From DAOTTY01 sp964451095 (GTDB lineage: Bacteria > Chloroflexota > Anaerolineae > Aggregatilineales > Phototrophicaceae), in assembly GCA_964451095.1 (NCBI GenBank), contig CAYVGI010000102.1:1-17928 (forward strand): a DNA stretch of 17,928 nt, written 5' to 3'. Shown piece by piece: positions 7,536 to 15,600 of this stretch. The notes below the pieces were generated by a model. It was not told the origin of the DNA. It did not search any database and saw nothing but the letters and a program-made list of their open reading frames with translations. Both the position numbers and the translations under genes were made by a program. Each line of letters starts with the position of its first letter. The first letter of the stretch is position 1.

Positions 7536-8288
7536 ATGCGCGTGGAAACGAATAACCGTGTCGTGCGGCGCAACCGTCAGATTGCCCAGTACGCTTTTTT
7601 TATCAGCATGGCAGTGTGGCTTGCCGGGCTAGCGGTCAGCTTCTCCGGCGCGTTCACAGAAACTTTGCCGGAAAACCTCGGCTTTTTGCAATACATTGTC
7701 ACGCTCATTCTGCCGTTTGCGCTGGGGCTGGCACTGTTCGCCGTGCACATGACCAACCTGTGGATCCGTGAACCCCGCCCAGAGCAGGCAATCCGCGATG
7801 GGCTAAAGGGCGTGAGCAACAAGAGCGTGCTGTATCACTACCATCACACGCCTGCCAAGCATGTGCTCATCGCGCCACAGGGCATTTTTGTGCTCGTGGT
7901 GCGCTGGCAGCAGGGCGAGATCACCGTCAAGGGTGAACGATGGCGGCAGCAGCGCAGTTTCATCCAGTTAATTGCCGGCGTGTTCCGGTTAGATAGCCTG
8001 GGTGCCCCCGTCAGCGAGGCGAACCGCGCCGTGCAGTACATTCAGCGCATCCTGGAACCGATTGCCCCCGATGTAACGGTCGAATCGCTCATCGTGCTCA
8101 CTGACCCGCGTGCCGAGGCGACTATCGAAGAAGAATCCCCTATCCCGGTGTTGTACACCGATGAAAAGAAGAAACCCAACCTCAAGGTCTACATGCGCAG
8201 CCACCCGGAAAAAGGTGGTGATCTCCCTCTCACACCACAGCAAATCGAGGCGTTTGAACACGCTACCCTGCCAGAAAGCACTTCATGA
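7536..8288 (+). CDS. Membrane-anchored protein with a degenerate NERD-like domain
   Basis: The protein has 250 residues. Two hydrophobic helices (about 19-40 and 50-76) form an N-terminal membrane hairpin, and residues about 100-245 form a soluble domain. The segment HVLIAPQGIFVLVVRWQQGEI resembles the core of nuclease-related domains (NERD), where one expects a D-x-x-V-V-x-P-x-G-x-F-V-I-E-x-K pattern; here the E-x-K pair reads V-x-R and the upstream Asp is missing, so nuclease activity looks lost (phrase positions about 110-130). The start is ATG 7536, with AAGAAGGGA (7517-7525) 10 bases upstream; a longer frame opens at 7473, but it adds a proline-rich stretch encoded by the hairpin region. 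It overlaps the glycosyltransferase gene by ATGA, so the two are translationally coupled. The NERD relation is a moderate-confidence reading by eye. Confidence 0.75.
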   Translation: MRVETNNRVVRRNRQIAQYAFFISMAVWLAGLAVSFSGAFTETLPENLGFLQYIVTLILPFALGLALFAVHMTNLWIREPRPEQAIRDGLKGVSNKSVLYHYHHTPAKHVLIAPQGIFVLVVRWQQGEITVKGERWRQQRSFIQLIAGVFRLDSLGAPVSEANRAVQYIQRILEPIAPDVTVESLIVLTDPRAEATIEEESPIPVLYTDEKKKPNLKVYMRSHPEKGGDLPLTPQQIEAFEHATLPESTS

Positions 8289-10153
8289 CCCAACGCAACA
8301 CTCGCCTGTACCTCACGTTGCTGGTGCTGGGGAGCTTTGCGCTACGAGTTTACCAGCTAGACCGCAGCAACTTCCGTGGCGACGAAGCGTTCACTGTGCA
8401 GTATTGGATGCTGCCAGCACTGAGCGAGGCGCTCACCACCTACATCACGCTAGACCCCCAACCTCCGCTTGCCTACGCAGCGTATAACCTGTGGGGGCAG
8501 TGGGTCGGTTTCAGTGAGTTTGCGGTGCGGGTGCTGCCAGCGCTAGCGGGTGTGCTCGGCGTACCACTGATGTATCAGCTAGCGTTGCAGTTCACCGGGC
8601 GGCGTGTGCTCGCGCTGCTGGCAGCGCTGCTGTGGGCGGTGCATCCGTTCCTGGTGTGGCATGGGCAGGACGCCCGCAACTACGCGCTGTGGTCAACGGT
8701 GAGCTTGTTGGGGCTTTTCCTGGCGCTGCGGGCAATCGCAGGCAATCGCCCGCGCGATTGGGTTGCGTACGTCATCACGGCAGCAATAGCGGGTTACCTT
8801 TACTACCTGGAGGTGTTCGTCTTCGTTGCGCTCAGCGTATATGTTTTGTTGGCGTACCCGCTGCGCTGGCGCACCTACTACAGATGGGTAGGGGCAATGC
8901 TCACGGTTGGGTCGATCTTGGCGCCATGGTACTTGCAACCACAAATCCGCTCCGGCGGCGGCTATGGCGGCACGACAACAGGCTTTCAGTTGCAAAAGCT
9001 GTTCGTCGAGTTCCCCACCGCACTCACATTGGGCAGCACACTGCCGCCCGCCCTGGAAGATTGGCTGTGGGGTGTGGTTCTGGTGCTGCTGGTGTTGGGG
9101 ATTGTGCTCTCAGCGCGGCACAATGGGCGTCTGGCGCTTTTCGTCGGCACTTTGGGGCTGGTACCGCCTGTGCTACTCGCGCTGCTGTCGCTGCGCCTGA
9201 ACGTGCTTGCGCCGCGCTATGTGTTGGCATCCGTGCCTGCATACACGCTGCTAATTGCGCTGCTGCTGTACGCCGCGTTCAGGTACCGTCGCTGGGTGGG
9301 GGCGGGGGCGCTGGGAGTTTGGCTTGGGCTGTGCGGCGTGTCTTTGTATCGCCACTACGCTGTGGAAGTCAAAGCGCCGCAGTGGACGGCGTTATCCGCT
9401 TACCTGGGCAATACTGTCGACCAAGACCACCTCGTCATCCAAACATCGACTGACCCGGCATTTGGCTACTACTACAACGTCGTGTATCGCGTCCCAGCAG
9501 ATGAACGCGCCCTGCCTGCCGCGCCGAACCAACCGACTGTGGAAATTCACACGCAGCTAGCGCAAGTAAGCGCGGAATACGATGCGGTGTGGCTTGCGGC
9601 ACAGGGCTTTACCGATTGGGCAAGCTATGGCGTGGTTGAGGCGTGGATGGACGCGCACATGCAGCGTGTGATCGACACGAACGCGGCGGGGTTACGCGCC
9701 CAACAGTACCGCCCATGGGATGTCGCCGCTGGGGAAATCCGCGTACAAGCCCCGCTTACAACCTTTGCCGACACCGCGGCATTGGCAGATGTACGAGTGT
9801 TCACGCCACCGCAGCCCACTGGGGAGCTAGTGGTGTGGGTGTATTGGCACCCACTGGAACAGACCGAAACGCCACTCAAAGCGTTTGTGCACCTGACGGG
9901 TGACATCAACCCGACGACGAATACCCCGCTGTGGTCACAGGATGACCACGAACCACAACATGGACGCGCTGCTACCACCACATGGCAACCGGGCACACTT
10001 TACCGCGATGTGTTTGTGCTGCCCGGTGTTGATGGGGTACCCGGTGCAGATTACACGCTTACCCTTGGGCTGTACCAGCCGGATACTGGCGAGCGATTGC
10101 TTACCGCCACCGGTGATGATGCGTATACAATCACAACGGTGCAGTTGCCGTAG
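8285..10153 (+). CDS. GT39/ArnT-like membrane glycosyltransferase with a large C-terminal outer domain
   Basis: The protein has 622 residues. Such GT-C enzymes move a sugar from a polyprenyl-phosphate donor to an acceptor outside the cytoplasmic membrane. An N-terminal helix (about 8-22) is followed by FRGDEAF with D33/E34, the acidic pair expected in the first outer loop, then DPQPPLAY (57-64) and HGQDARNYAL (126-135), typical of this group. About 10 hydrophobic segments run to about residue 355. The remaining 260 or so residues are hydrophilic and should sit outside, where they may bind acceptor or donor; in them I see beta-rich sequence but no domain I can name. The ATG overlaps the stop of the upstream NERD-like gene (ATGA at 8285-8288). 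The convergent DinB-like gene ends 18 bp after it. The sugar and the acceptor are unknown; the secreted protein encoded upstream is one possible acceptor. Confidence 0.88.
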   Translation: MTQRNTRLYLTLLVLGSFALRVYQLDRSNFRGDEAFTVQYWMLPALSEALTTYITLDPQPPLAYAAYNLWGQWVGFSEFAVRVLPALAGVLGVPLMYQLALQFTGRRVLALLAALLWAVHPFLVWHGQDARNYALWSTVSLLGLFLALRAIAGNRPRDWVAYVITAAIAGYLYYLEVFVFVALSVYVLLAYPLRWRTYYRWVGAMLTVGSILAPWYLQPQIRSGGGYGGTTTGFQLQKLFVEFPTALTLGSTLPPALEDWLWGVVLVLLVLGIVLSARHNGRLALFVGTLGLVPPVLLALLSLRLNVLAPRYVLASVPAYTLLIALLLYAAFRYRRWVGAGALGVWLGLCGVSLYRHYAVEVKAPQWTALSAYLGNTVDQDHLVIQTSTDPAFGYYYNVVYRVPADERALPAAPNQPTVEIHTQLAQVSAEYDAVWLAAQGFTDWASYGVVEAWMDAHMQRVIDTNAAGLRAQQYRPWDVAAGEIRVQAPLTTFADTAALADVRVFTPPQPTGELVVWVYWHPLEQTETPLKAFVHLTGDINPTTNTPLWSQDDHEPQHGRAATTTWQPGTLYRDVFVLPGVDGVPGADYTLTLGLYQPDTGERLLTATGDDAYTITTVQLP

Positions 10154-10171
10154 ACGAGACAAGGCGCGGTT

Positions 10172-10648
10172 CTAGGCGATGTAGTGCTGGATGGACGGTG
10201 GCAGTGATTTCTCCATGCTCTGGAAGTAAACGACCAATTTTCCGAGAAAAATGAGTATCGCTTCCAGATAGATTCCGATTTGCCGTTCGACCGTGCGCGT
10301 TATGCCGTCGGTTCGGTCAATTTGCTGGCTCAGGTCGTCATCGCTCAACTGCCCAATCATCGCATTCATTTCAAGATCAAGCTGAGCAAACCATGCGGTT
10401 AGCACCGTCACATCTGTTGCCAAACCCGCCTGCGGGTTTGTGTAAGACCAATCGTGCTGCTTTGTCTGCAACGATTGCGTGTAGCTGTGTTGCAGTTCGC
10501 CCAGCGCCTTAAACAGTTCCCCCAATTTGGGGGTTTCTCCGCCGGGGGAAAACGCAAGATCAGCATCGGTGAGCATTTCGAGAGCACCGTTCCGCATCAT
10601 GTGCGTCCCGTTGACGTAAACGGAAAGTTGCTTGGCAGTTTCGCTCAT
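10172..10648 (-). CDS. DinB-like four-helix protein with an incomplete metal site
   Basis: The protein has 158 residues, the usual size for the DinB/DfsA superfamily of four-helix bundles, some of which are metal-dependent thiol transferases. The second helix LGELFKALGELQHSY carries H54, in the position of the first metal His. The C-terminal helix, where HxxxH is expected, reads QIGIYLEAILIFLGKLVVYF and has no histidine, so the metal triad is incomplete. The start at 10648 is preferred over an in-frame ATG at 10717: it has GGAG (10661-10658) 9 bases upstream, and the longer version would be encoded across a hairpin. Base composition looks lower in GC than its neighbours. It lies downstream of gyrB on the same strand, separated by the 10689-10711 hairpin, and I find no convincing promoter of its own. 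Function unknown. Confidence 0.8.
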   Translation of the reverse strand: MSETAKQLSVYVNGTHMMRNGALEMLTDADLAFSPGGETPKLGELFKALGELQHSYTQSLQTKQHDWSYTNPQAGLATDVTVLTAWFAQLDLEMNAMIGQLSDDDLSQQIDRTDGITRTVERQIGIYLEAILIFLGKLVVYFQSMEKSLPPSIQHYIA

Positions 10649-10688
10649 GTGATGTTGCTCCGTTGCTTCTAATGAGTAGGTAACAAAG

Positions 10689-10711
10689 GACCCTCCTGTG
10701 AGAGGAGGGTC
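10689..10711 (-). terminator. Probable intrinsic terminator after gyrB
   Basis: A perfect 9-bp GC-rich stem, GACCCTCCT (10689-10697) / AGGAGGGTC (10703-10711), has a 5-base loop and is followed on the - strand by CTTTGTTA. It lies 30 bases beyond the gyrB stop. The T-run is interrupted, so some read-through into the DinB-like gene is possible. Confidence 0.6.
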
Positions 10712-10740
10712 ATTCACTTTGCTTCCCTACAACACTTGTT

Positions 10741-12723
10741 CTACACGTCCAGGTTGCGCACGTTCTTCGCATGGGACTGAATGAACTTGCGGCGTGGCGG
10801 CACGCTGCTGCCCATCAGCATGTCGAAGATGCGGTCGGCGGCGGCGGCGTCCTCTATATTCACCTGGAGCAGTGTCCGTACTTCAGGATCCATGGTGGTT
10901 TCCCACAGTTGAGTGGCGTTCATCTCGCCCAAGCCCTTATAGCGCTGGACTTTTACCTTCTCCGGGTTCTTGAACTTCTTCAGTTCGCGTGCCAGCAGTT
11001 GGTTCTCCGTCAGCCCTGGCGCGTTGAACACATACTCCGACCGTTTACCCGCCGTAAGCTGGAAGATCGGCGGCTGCGCAATGTACAGGTGCCCCTCCGT
11101 GATGAGCGGCAGCATGTGGCGGAAGAAGAATGTGAGCAGCAGCGTGCGAATGTGGCTACCATCTACGTCCGCGTCTGTCATGATGATGATGCGATCATAG
11201 CGAATCTTCGACACATCAAAGTCATCGCCGATGCCCGTGCCCAGCGCGGTAATCATCGCCTTCACTTCGTTATTGTCCAGGATTTTGTTCAGCCGTGCCC
11301 GTTCCGTGTTCAAGATTTTACCGCGCAGCGGCAAAATCGCCTGGAAGTGACGGTCGCGCCCCTGCTTTGCCGTGCCACCAGCGGAGTCACCCTCCACGAT
11401 GTACAGTTCAGCGCCCTCACCATGCTTAGAACAGTCCGCCAGCTTACCAGGCAGCGTAGAGCTTTCCAGCAGGCTAGGACCGCTGCGCACGAGGTCACGC
11501 GCTTTACGGGCAGCTTCGCGGGCACGCTTGCTGGTCATGCACTTGTCGATGATCTTGCGGGCTTCCCTGCCGTTCACTTCCAGGAACTCGTTGAATGCCT
11601 CGCGGACGACCTGCGACACCGCCCCCTGCATCTCCGGGTTCATCAGCTTGACCTTCGTCTGGCTTTCGAACTGCGGGTCGGGGTGTTTGATGTTCACAAC
11701 GGCGGTGATGCCCTCCATCGTATCGTTGCTACTGAAGCCTTCCTTCTCCTTCAGGTAGCCGTTTTTGCGGGCGTAGGTGTTGATTACACCCGTGATCGCG
11801 CCGCGCAGCCCGGTCAGGTGAGTGCCGCCGTCGCGGGTGTTGATGGTGTTGGCAAACGAAATTTCGGTCACCGTTGCCGCATCGGTGTACTGGAAGGCAA
11901 CTTCAACGCCGACGGTGTAGGATGCTTTTTCCTCCGGCGTGATCTCAATCTCACGCTCCAGGTGGATTGGGTCGTGCACAGCGTTGCGGTTGCGATTGAG
12001 ATATTGCACAAACGACCGCAGCCCGCCCTCAAAGTAAAAGCTCGTCTCCTGCGGGAAGGGCGTTACGCGCTCATCACGCAGCGTGATCGTCACCTTACGT
12101 GTGACAAACGCCATCTCACGGAAGCGCTGCTCCAGCGTGTTGTAGCTGAACTCGCTGTGCTTATCCATGATGGTGAAGTCCGGGCGGAAGGTGATCTTCG
12201 TGCCCGTGCGTTGGTTCTCGTGCATGTCGCCGATTTTCTTCACGTCCTCGGTGGGGCGCCCAACGGAGTAGTTTTGTTCCCACACGGCACCGTCACGCGC
12301 CACCTGTGCCGTCAGCCGCTCCGCTAGCGCGTTAACGGCGCTCACGCCCACACCGTGCAGACCACCACTCACCTTATAGGCGTCGTTGTCGAACTTACCG
12401 CCCGTGCCAATTTGCGTCATCACCATTTCCAAGGCGGAGCGCCCCGTTTGGCTGTGCTTCTTTACCGGGATACCCGCGCCGTTGTCCTCAATGGAGACGA
12501 CGTTGTTCGGAATCAACGTGACGATGATGTGATCGCAGCGCCCGGCGAGCGCCTCGTCGATGGAGTTGTCCACCACTTCGTAGATGAGATGATGAAGCGC
12601 ACGCACGTCTGTGCCACCCACGTACATGCCGGGGCGCTTGCGCACATGCTCCATCGGATCCAAATGGACAATACTGTCCGCATCGTAGTTTGCCTGCACG
12701 GGCGCTTTGTCGATTTCCGCCAT
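10741..12723 (-). CDS. gyrB: DNA gyrase subunit B
   Basis: The protein has 660 residues, the usual size of a GyrB without the enterobacterial insertion. With GyrA it introduces negative supercoils using ATP. The N-terminal GHKL ATPase has RKRPGMYVG (28-36), E49 and N53 in EVVDNSIDEA, DNGAGIP and GGLHGVG. The transducer domain follows, then a TOPRIM domain with E444 in YIVEGDSAGG and D517/D519 in MTDADVDG. The C-terminal tail has QRYKGLGEMN and PPRRKFIQSHA, which favour GyrB over ParE, although a dual-function enzyme cannot be excluded. The ATG at 12723 has GAGGA (12740-12736) 12 bases upstream, somewhat far. It is transcribed divergently from the STAND regulator, with its own promoter and a structured leader of about 110 bases. 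No gyrA is visible in the window. Confidence 0.97.
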   Translation of the reverse strand: MAEIDKAPVQANYDADSIVHLDPMEHVRKRPGMYVGGTDVRALHHLIYEVVDNSIDEALAGRCDHIIVTLIPNNVVSIEDNGAGIPVKKHSQTGRSALEMVMTQIGTGGKFDNDAYKVSGGLHGVGVSAVNALAERLTAQVARDGAVWEQNYSVGRPTEDVKKIGDMHENQRTGTKITFRPDFTIMDKHSEFSYNTLEQRFREMAFVTRKVTITLRDERVTPFPQETSFYFEGGLRSFVQYLNRNRNAVHDPIHLEREIEITPEEKASYTVGVEVAFQYTDAATVTEISFANTINTRDGGTHLTGLRGAITGVINTYARKNGYLKEKEGFSSNDTMEGITAVVNIKHPDPQFESQTKVKLMNPEMQGAVSQVVREAFNEFLEVNGREARKIIDKCMTSKRAREAARKARDLVRSGPSLLESSTLPGKLADCSKHGEGAELYIVEGDSAGGTAKQGRDRHFQAILPLRGKILNTERARLNKILDNNEVKAMITALGTGIGDDFDVSKIRYDRIIIMTDADVDGSHIRTLLLTFFFRHMLPLITEGHLYIAQPPIFQLTAGKRSEYVFNAPGLTENQLLARELKKFKNPEKVKVQRYKGLGEMNATQLWETTMDPEVRTLLQVNIEDAAAADRIFDMLMGSSVPPRRKFIQSHAKNVRNLDV

Positions 12724-12762
12724 AGGGGTTTCTTATCCTCACTTGGTTAATGTACAGCAAGC

Positions 12763-12780
12763 AGCGGCGCTCTCGCCGCT
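12763..12780 (-). other. Second stem-loop in the gyrB leader
   Basis: AGCGGCG (12763-12769) pairs perfectly with CGCCGCT (12774-12780) around a 4-base loop. In the predicted gyrB mRNA it lies about 40 bases before the start codon and about 22 bases before the GAGGA ribosome site, which it leaves free. Confidence 0.6.
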
Positions 12781-12795
12781 ATTACGAATACACAC

Positions 12796-12833
12796 GACGG
12801 CAGCACATTTTCGCCTGCAAGAGTGCTGCCGTC
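12796..12833 (-). promoter_or_regulatory. Perfect 11-bp stem-loop at the 5' end of the gyrB transcript
   Basis: GACGGCAGCAC (12796-12806) and GTGCTGCCGTC (12823-12833) pair perfectly around a 16-base loop. The promoter just upstream predicts transcription to start at about 12834, so the stem would begin at the second base of the mRNA. Read on the + strand the hairpin is followed by TTCTTTAATT and would look like an intrinsic terminator, but no + strand gene precedes it. A 5'-terminal stabilising structure or a supercoiling-related control element are both possible. Confidence 0.6.
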
Positions 12834-12840
12834 TTCTTTA

Positions 12841-12869
12841 ATTATACTTCACCTGTGTACCAGGGGCAA
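12841..12869 (-). promoter_or_regulatory. gyrB promoter
   Basis: On the - strand a perfect TATAAT (12846-12841) follows TTGCCC (12869-12864; 4 of 6 matches) with a 17-bp spacer. The predicted start is the A at 12834, giving a leader of about 110 bases. Confidence 0.65.
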
Positions 12870-12920
12870 TGCCACCCATATTGTTTTCGCAACGTCGCGC
12901 AAGATTTATACCCGCAGGCG

Positions 12921-12929
12921 TGGCATAAT
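12921..12929 (+). promoter_or_regulatory. Candidate extended -10 promoter for the STAND regulator
   Basis: TGG followed directly by CATAAT (12924-12929) forms an extended -10 element matching the hexamer at 5 of 6 positions. No good -35 hexamer is found at normal spacing, as is allowed for extended -10 promoters. The predicted start is near 12936, about 33 bases before the ATG at 12969. Confidence 0.4.
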
Positions 12930-12968
12930 ACAGGCTTAAACAACCAACCAGCAAGAGATACCCCCCTT

Positions 12969-15563
12969 ATGCCAGACGCCGACGTCATCACTCTGGATGA
13001 ACTCGAAATCGACCTTACCAGCTACCGCCTGACGAAAAACGGGGAGCTTGTGCGGCTCACCCCTACCGAATGGGCACTGCTGCGGGAGTTCGCCACGCAC
13101 CCGAACCAGGTGCTCACACATCGCACGCTGCTGCGCCGTGTGTGGGGGGAGGAGTACACATCCGAGAACGACTATGTGCACACCTACGTGAGCCGCCTGC
13201 GGCGCAAGCTGGAAAAAGACCCCACCGTGCCGCAAACCATCCTCACAGAAGCGGGACTGGGCTATCGGTTCAACTACACGCCACCGGAAGTGCCCACCCC
13301 ACCCCCACTAGCAGCACAAGTTGCAGATGTGGCACCATCCCCGCCGCGCCCCACCGCCGTGAACCCGCTGCCGCAGCACATTGATGAGCGCTACGTGGGG
13401 CGGGAGGCGCAGCGCGACCAACTGCGTGACCTGCTGCTGGCAAACACGCGGCTGGTCAGCATCTACGGGCGGGCAGGTGTGGGAAAAACGGCGTTGGCGT
13501 CCAAGGTGCTGGGCGATTTGCAGGCGGAAGGGCGCTTTACCGGGATGCTGCTGTTGAGCGCGACCAGCACCGGCATCGGGCTGGGGCGCATCCTGTCAGA
13601 CTTTGACCGCTTGCTGGGCGAGAACGGTGCCACCACCCCACCAGACCAGCGCCCGACGATTCACCGGATTACCCACCTGCTCGATCGGTTGCGCGGTGGC
13701 GATTACATCCTGCTGCTGGATAACCTAGAACACCTGCAAGACCCGCAGACCAACGACCTGACCGACAAGGACATCGAAACGCTGCTGCACGTCGCACTGG
13801 AACAGGGCAGCACATTGCGCATTGTCGTCACCAGCCGCTACCCCCTCAACCTGCCGCGCACGATCAAAATGCACGAGCGTATCATCGCGCTCGAAGAGGG
13901 GCTAACGATTGCCGATGGCGTGCAACTGCTGCGCCACAGCGACCCCGACGACATCGCAGGGCTGAAGAGTGCACCCCAGGCAACGCTGGAACAGCTTGTG
14001 CGGCGCACACACGGGCTACCACGCGCACTAGAGGCGGTGGTGGGCATCCTGCTAGAAGACCCGCTGATGACGCCAGACGACCTTTTACACGACGAAGCAC
14101 TGCTCGCGGAAGAACTGGGCGAACTGTTCATCCAGGGCGCGATTGATAACCTGAGTGCGGAATCTGTGCGGCTGATGGAACTGGTGTCCGTGTTTGAGCG
14201 AGCGGTATCGCTCGATATGCTGCGGGCGTTCGCACAGCCACATCTTGAGGGCGAGGCGCTGAAACCCATCCTCAATCGTCTCATCCGCGCCTATTTCCTC
14301 AGCTACGCGCCGCAAGAGCAGACCGTTTCTATGCACCCGATTGACCGGGCGTACTGTTATCAACGCCTGCCCGCCGCACAGCGCCCCGCACTGCACCGTC
14401 AGGTGGCGGACCTGTACCAGCAGCGCTACCGTGCAGAGCAGCACGTGCCCACCCGCATCGCAGACCTTGCCGACGCGCTGAGCGCGTTCCAGCATTGGGT
14501 GCTGGCACAGGAACACGATACCGCCGCCGCCCTGCTGCTAGAGCTTGACCGGGCGCATCTGTCCATCTGGGGTAACTACACCGAACTGGCGGACGGCTAC
14601 GCCCAGGTTATTGAACATGGGCAAGACGCGGGATTGCAACGGCGGGCGCTGCTACGCAGCGGCGAAGCGCTCCGACGGGTGGGGCGGCTGCAAAACGCCA
14701 TCAGCCGCTTTGAGCGGGCATATGCGCTCGCCAGCAGCGCCGCAGACGGGCAGCACATGGCAACTGCGCTCAGCGGCTTGGCATGGGCGCACTACGACAC
14801 CGGGCAGTTCACGGACGCGATTCGCTATTGGGAGAATGCGCTTGGTATCTTTCGGGAGATCGACGACCGCTACGGCGAAGGGGACAGCCTCAGCGGGATG
14901 GGCTGGGTAAGCTACCTGATGGGCAGCTACGATCAGGCGCTCAACTACATCCGGGAAGCGTTCACTATCTTTGGTGACATGGGCAACCAACTGCACCGCA
15001 TCGGCATGAACATCGGCGACAGCGGCATGATCCGTGCGGCGCAGGGCGACTACGACGCGGCGCTGAACAACCTGGAAGAATCACTCTCAATTGCAAACGT
15101 AACCAACAGCATCAACGAGAAGAGCTACAAGGGCGGCTACCTGGCAACCGTGCTGCTGCTGGCGGGTCAAACAGAGGCAGCAGAGACAGCAGCACGCGCG
15201 GCAGCACAGCACGACGCACCTGCTAACCGTCATGTCGTTGAGGCGGTGCATGGTGTTGCGCTGGCACGCATGGGTCGCACTGATGACGCAATCGAGGCGT
15301 TCCGGCGCACGGTAAGTGACGCTGACCAACTGCTTAGGTATAGCCCGGGGTTGTATAACACACGTTACGCCCGTGCACTGGCGCTGGCGGGGTTGGCGCT
15401 GCTGCAAAACAGTCCGATTAATGCCGCATTGGACGAATACGGGCGTGCCAAGGCACTGTGCAGCGCCGAGGGCGTGTTGCAGGCACAGGGGCGTTTGCTG
15501 GCCTTGCTAAAGCGCGACGGCGACGAACAGCTAGTGCCTGTGCAGCGTGTGCTAAACGGATAG
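12969..15563 (+). CDS. Winged-helix/STAND ATPase/TPR transcriptional regulator
   Basis: The protein has 864 residues. Residues about 7-104 form an OmpR/PhoB-type winged helix with TPTEWALLREF, the recognition-helix region NDYVHTYVSRLRRKLEKD and the closing GLGYRF. There is no receiver domain. A proline-rich linker leads to a STAND (NB-ARC/AfsR-like) ATPase with Walker A GRAGVGKT (167-174, K173) and Walker B YILLLDNLE (D251). A middle helical part follows, then TPR-like repeats from about 558 to 840, with units such as GRLQNAISRFERAYAL and GSYDQALNYIREAF. Such proteins are ligand-gated switches that bind DNA when the repeats sense a signal. The ATG at 12969 starts just before the winged helix; an upstream in-frame extension to 12750 runs through promoter and hairpin sequence and is rejected. 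Its ribosome site is weak. It is divergent from gyrB and convergent with the DoxX-like gene. Confidence 0.9.
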   Translation: MPDADVITLDELEIDLTSYRLTKNGELVRLTPTEWALLREFATHPNQVLTHRTLLRRVWGEEYTSENDYVHTYVSRLRRKLEKDPTVPQTILTEAGLGYRFNYTPPEVPTPPPLAAQVADVAPSPPRPTAVNPLPQHIDERYVGREAQRDQLRDLLLANTRLVSIYGRAGVGKTALASKVLGDLQAEGRFTGMLLLSATSTGIGLGRILSDFDRLLGENGATTPPDQRPTIHRITHLLDRLRGGDYILLLDNLEHLQDPQTNDLTDKDIETLLHVALEQGSTLRIVVTSRYPLNLPRTIKMHERIIALEEGLTIADGVQLLRHSDPDDIAGLKSAPQATLEQLVRRTHGLPRALEAVVGILLEDPLMTPDDLLHDEALLAEELGELFIQGAIDNLSAESVRLMELVSVFERAVSLDMLRAFAQPHLEGEALKPILNRLIRAYFLSYAPQEQTVSMHPIDRAYCYQRLPAAQRPALHRQVADLYQQRYRAEQHVPTRIADLADALSAFQHWVLAQEHDTAAALLLELDRAHLSIWGNYTELADGYAQVIEHGQDAGLQRRALLRSGEALRRVGRLQNAISRFERAYALASSAADGQHMATALSGLAWAHYDTGQFTDAIRYWENALGIFREIDDRYGEGDSLSGMGWVSYLMGSYDQALNYIREAFTIFGDMGNQLHRIGMNIGDSGMIRAAQGDYDAALNNLEESLSIANVTNSINEKSYKGGYLATVLLLAGQTEAAETAARAAAQHDAPANRHVVEAVHGVALARMGRTDDAIEAFRRTVSDADQLLRYSPGLYNTRYARALALAGLALLQNSPINAALDEYGRAKALCSAEGVLQAQGRLLALLKRDGDEQLVPVQRVLNG

Positions 15564-15583
15564 AGAGCACTGGTCGCTCTCTA
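15561..15583. terminator. Candidate bidirectional terminator between the STAND regulator and the DoxX-like gene
   Basis: A perfect 8-bp stem, TAGAGAGC (15561-15568) / GCTCTCTA (15576-15583), with a 7-base loop fills most of the 37-bp gap between two convergent genes. Its left arm includes the TAG stop codon of the regulator. No strong T-run follows on either strand, so efficiency is uncertain. Confidence 0.45.
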
Positions 15584-15600
15584 CCCACGGTTCCTCAAAA

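Noticed and set aside
10771..12327. A long open frame (about 518 codons) on the + strand opposite gyrB
   Set aside because: It is an antisense shadow of gyrB, whose ATPase and TOPRIM motifs are complete; the shadow has no recognisable domain or ribosome site.
12796..12850. An intrinsic terminator on the + strand (stem followed by TTCTTTAATT)
   Set aside because: No + strand gene lies upstream, since gyrB is on the other strand; placement at the gyrB transcript start explains the hairpin better.
12750..12968. An in-frame N-terminal extension of the STAND regulator starting at 12750
   Set aside because: The extension runs through the gyrB leader hairpins and promoter and the candidate regulator promoter; it encodes a non-domain sequence, and the winged helix begins right after the ATG at 12969.
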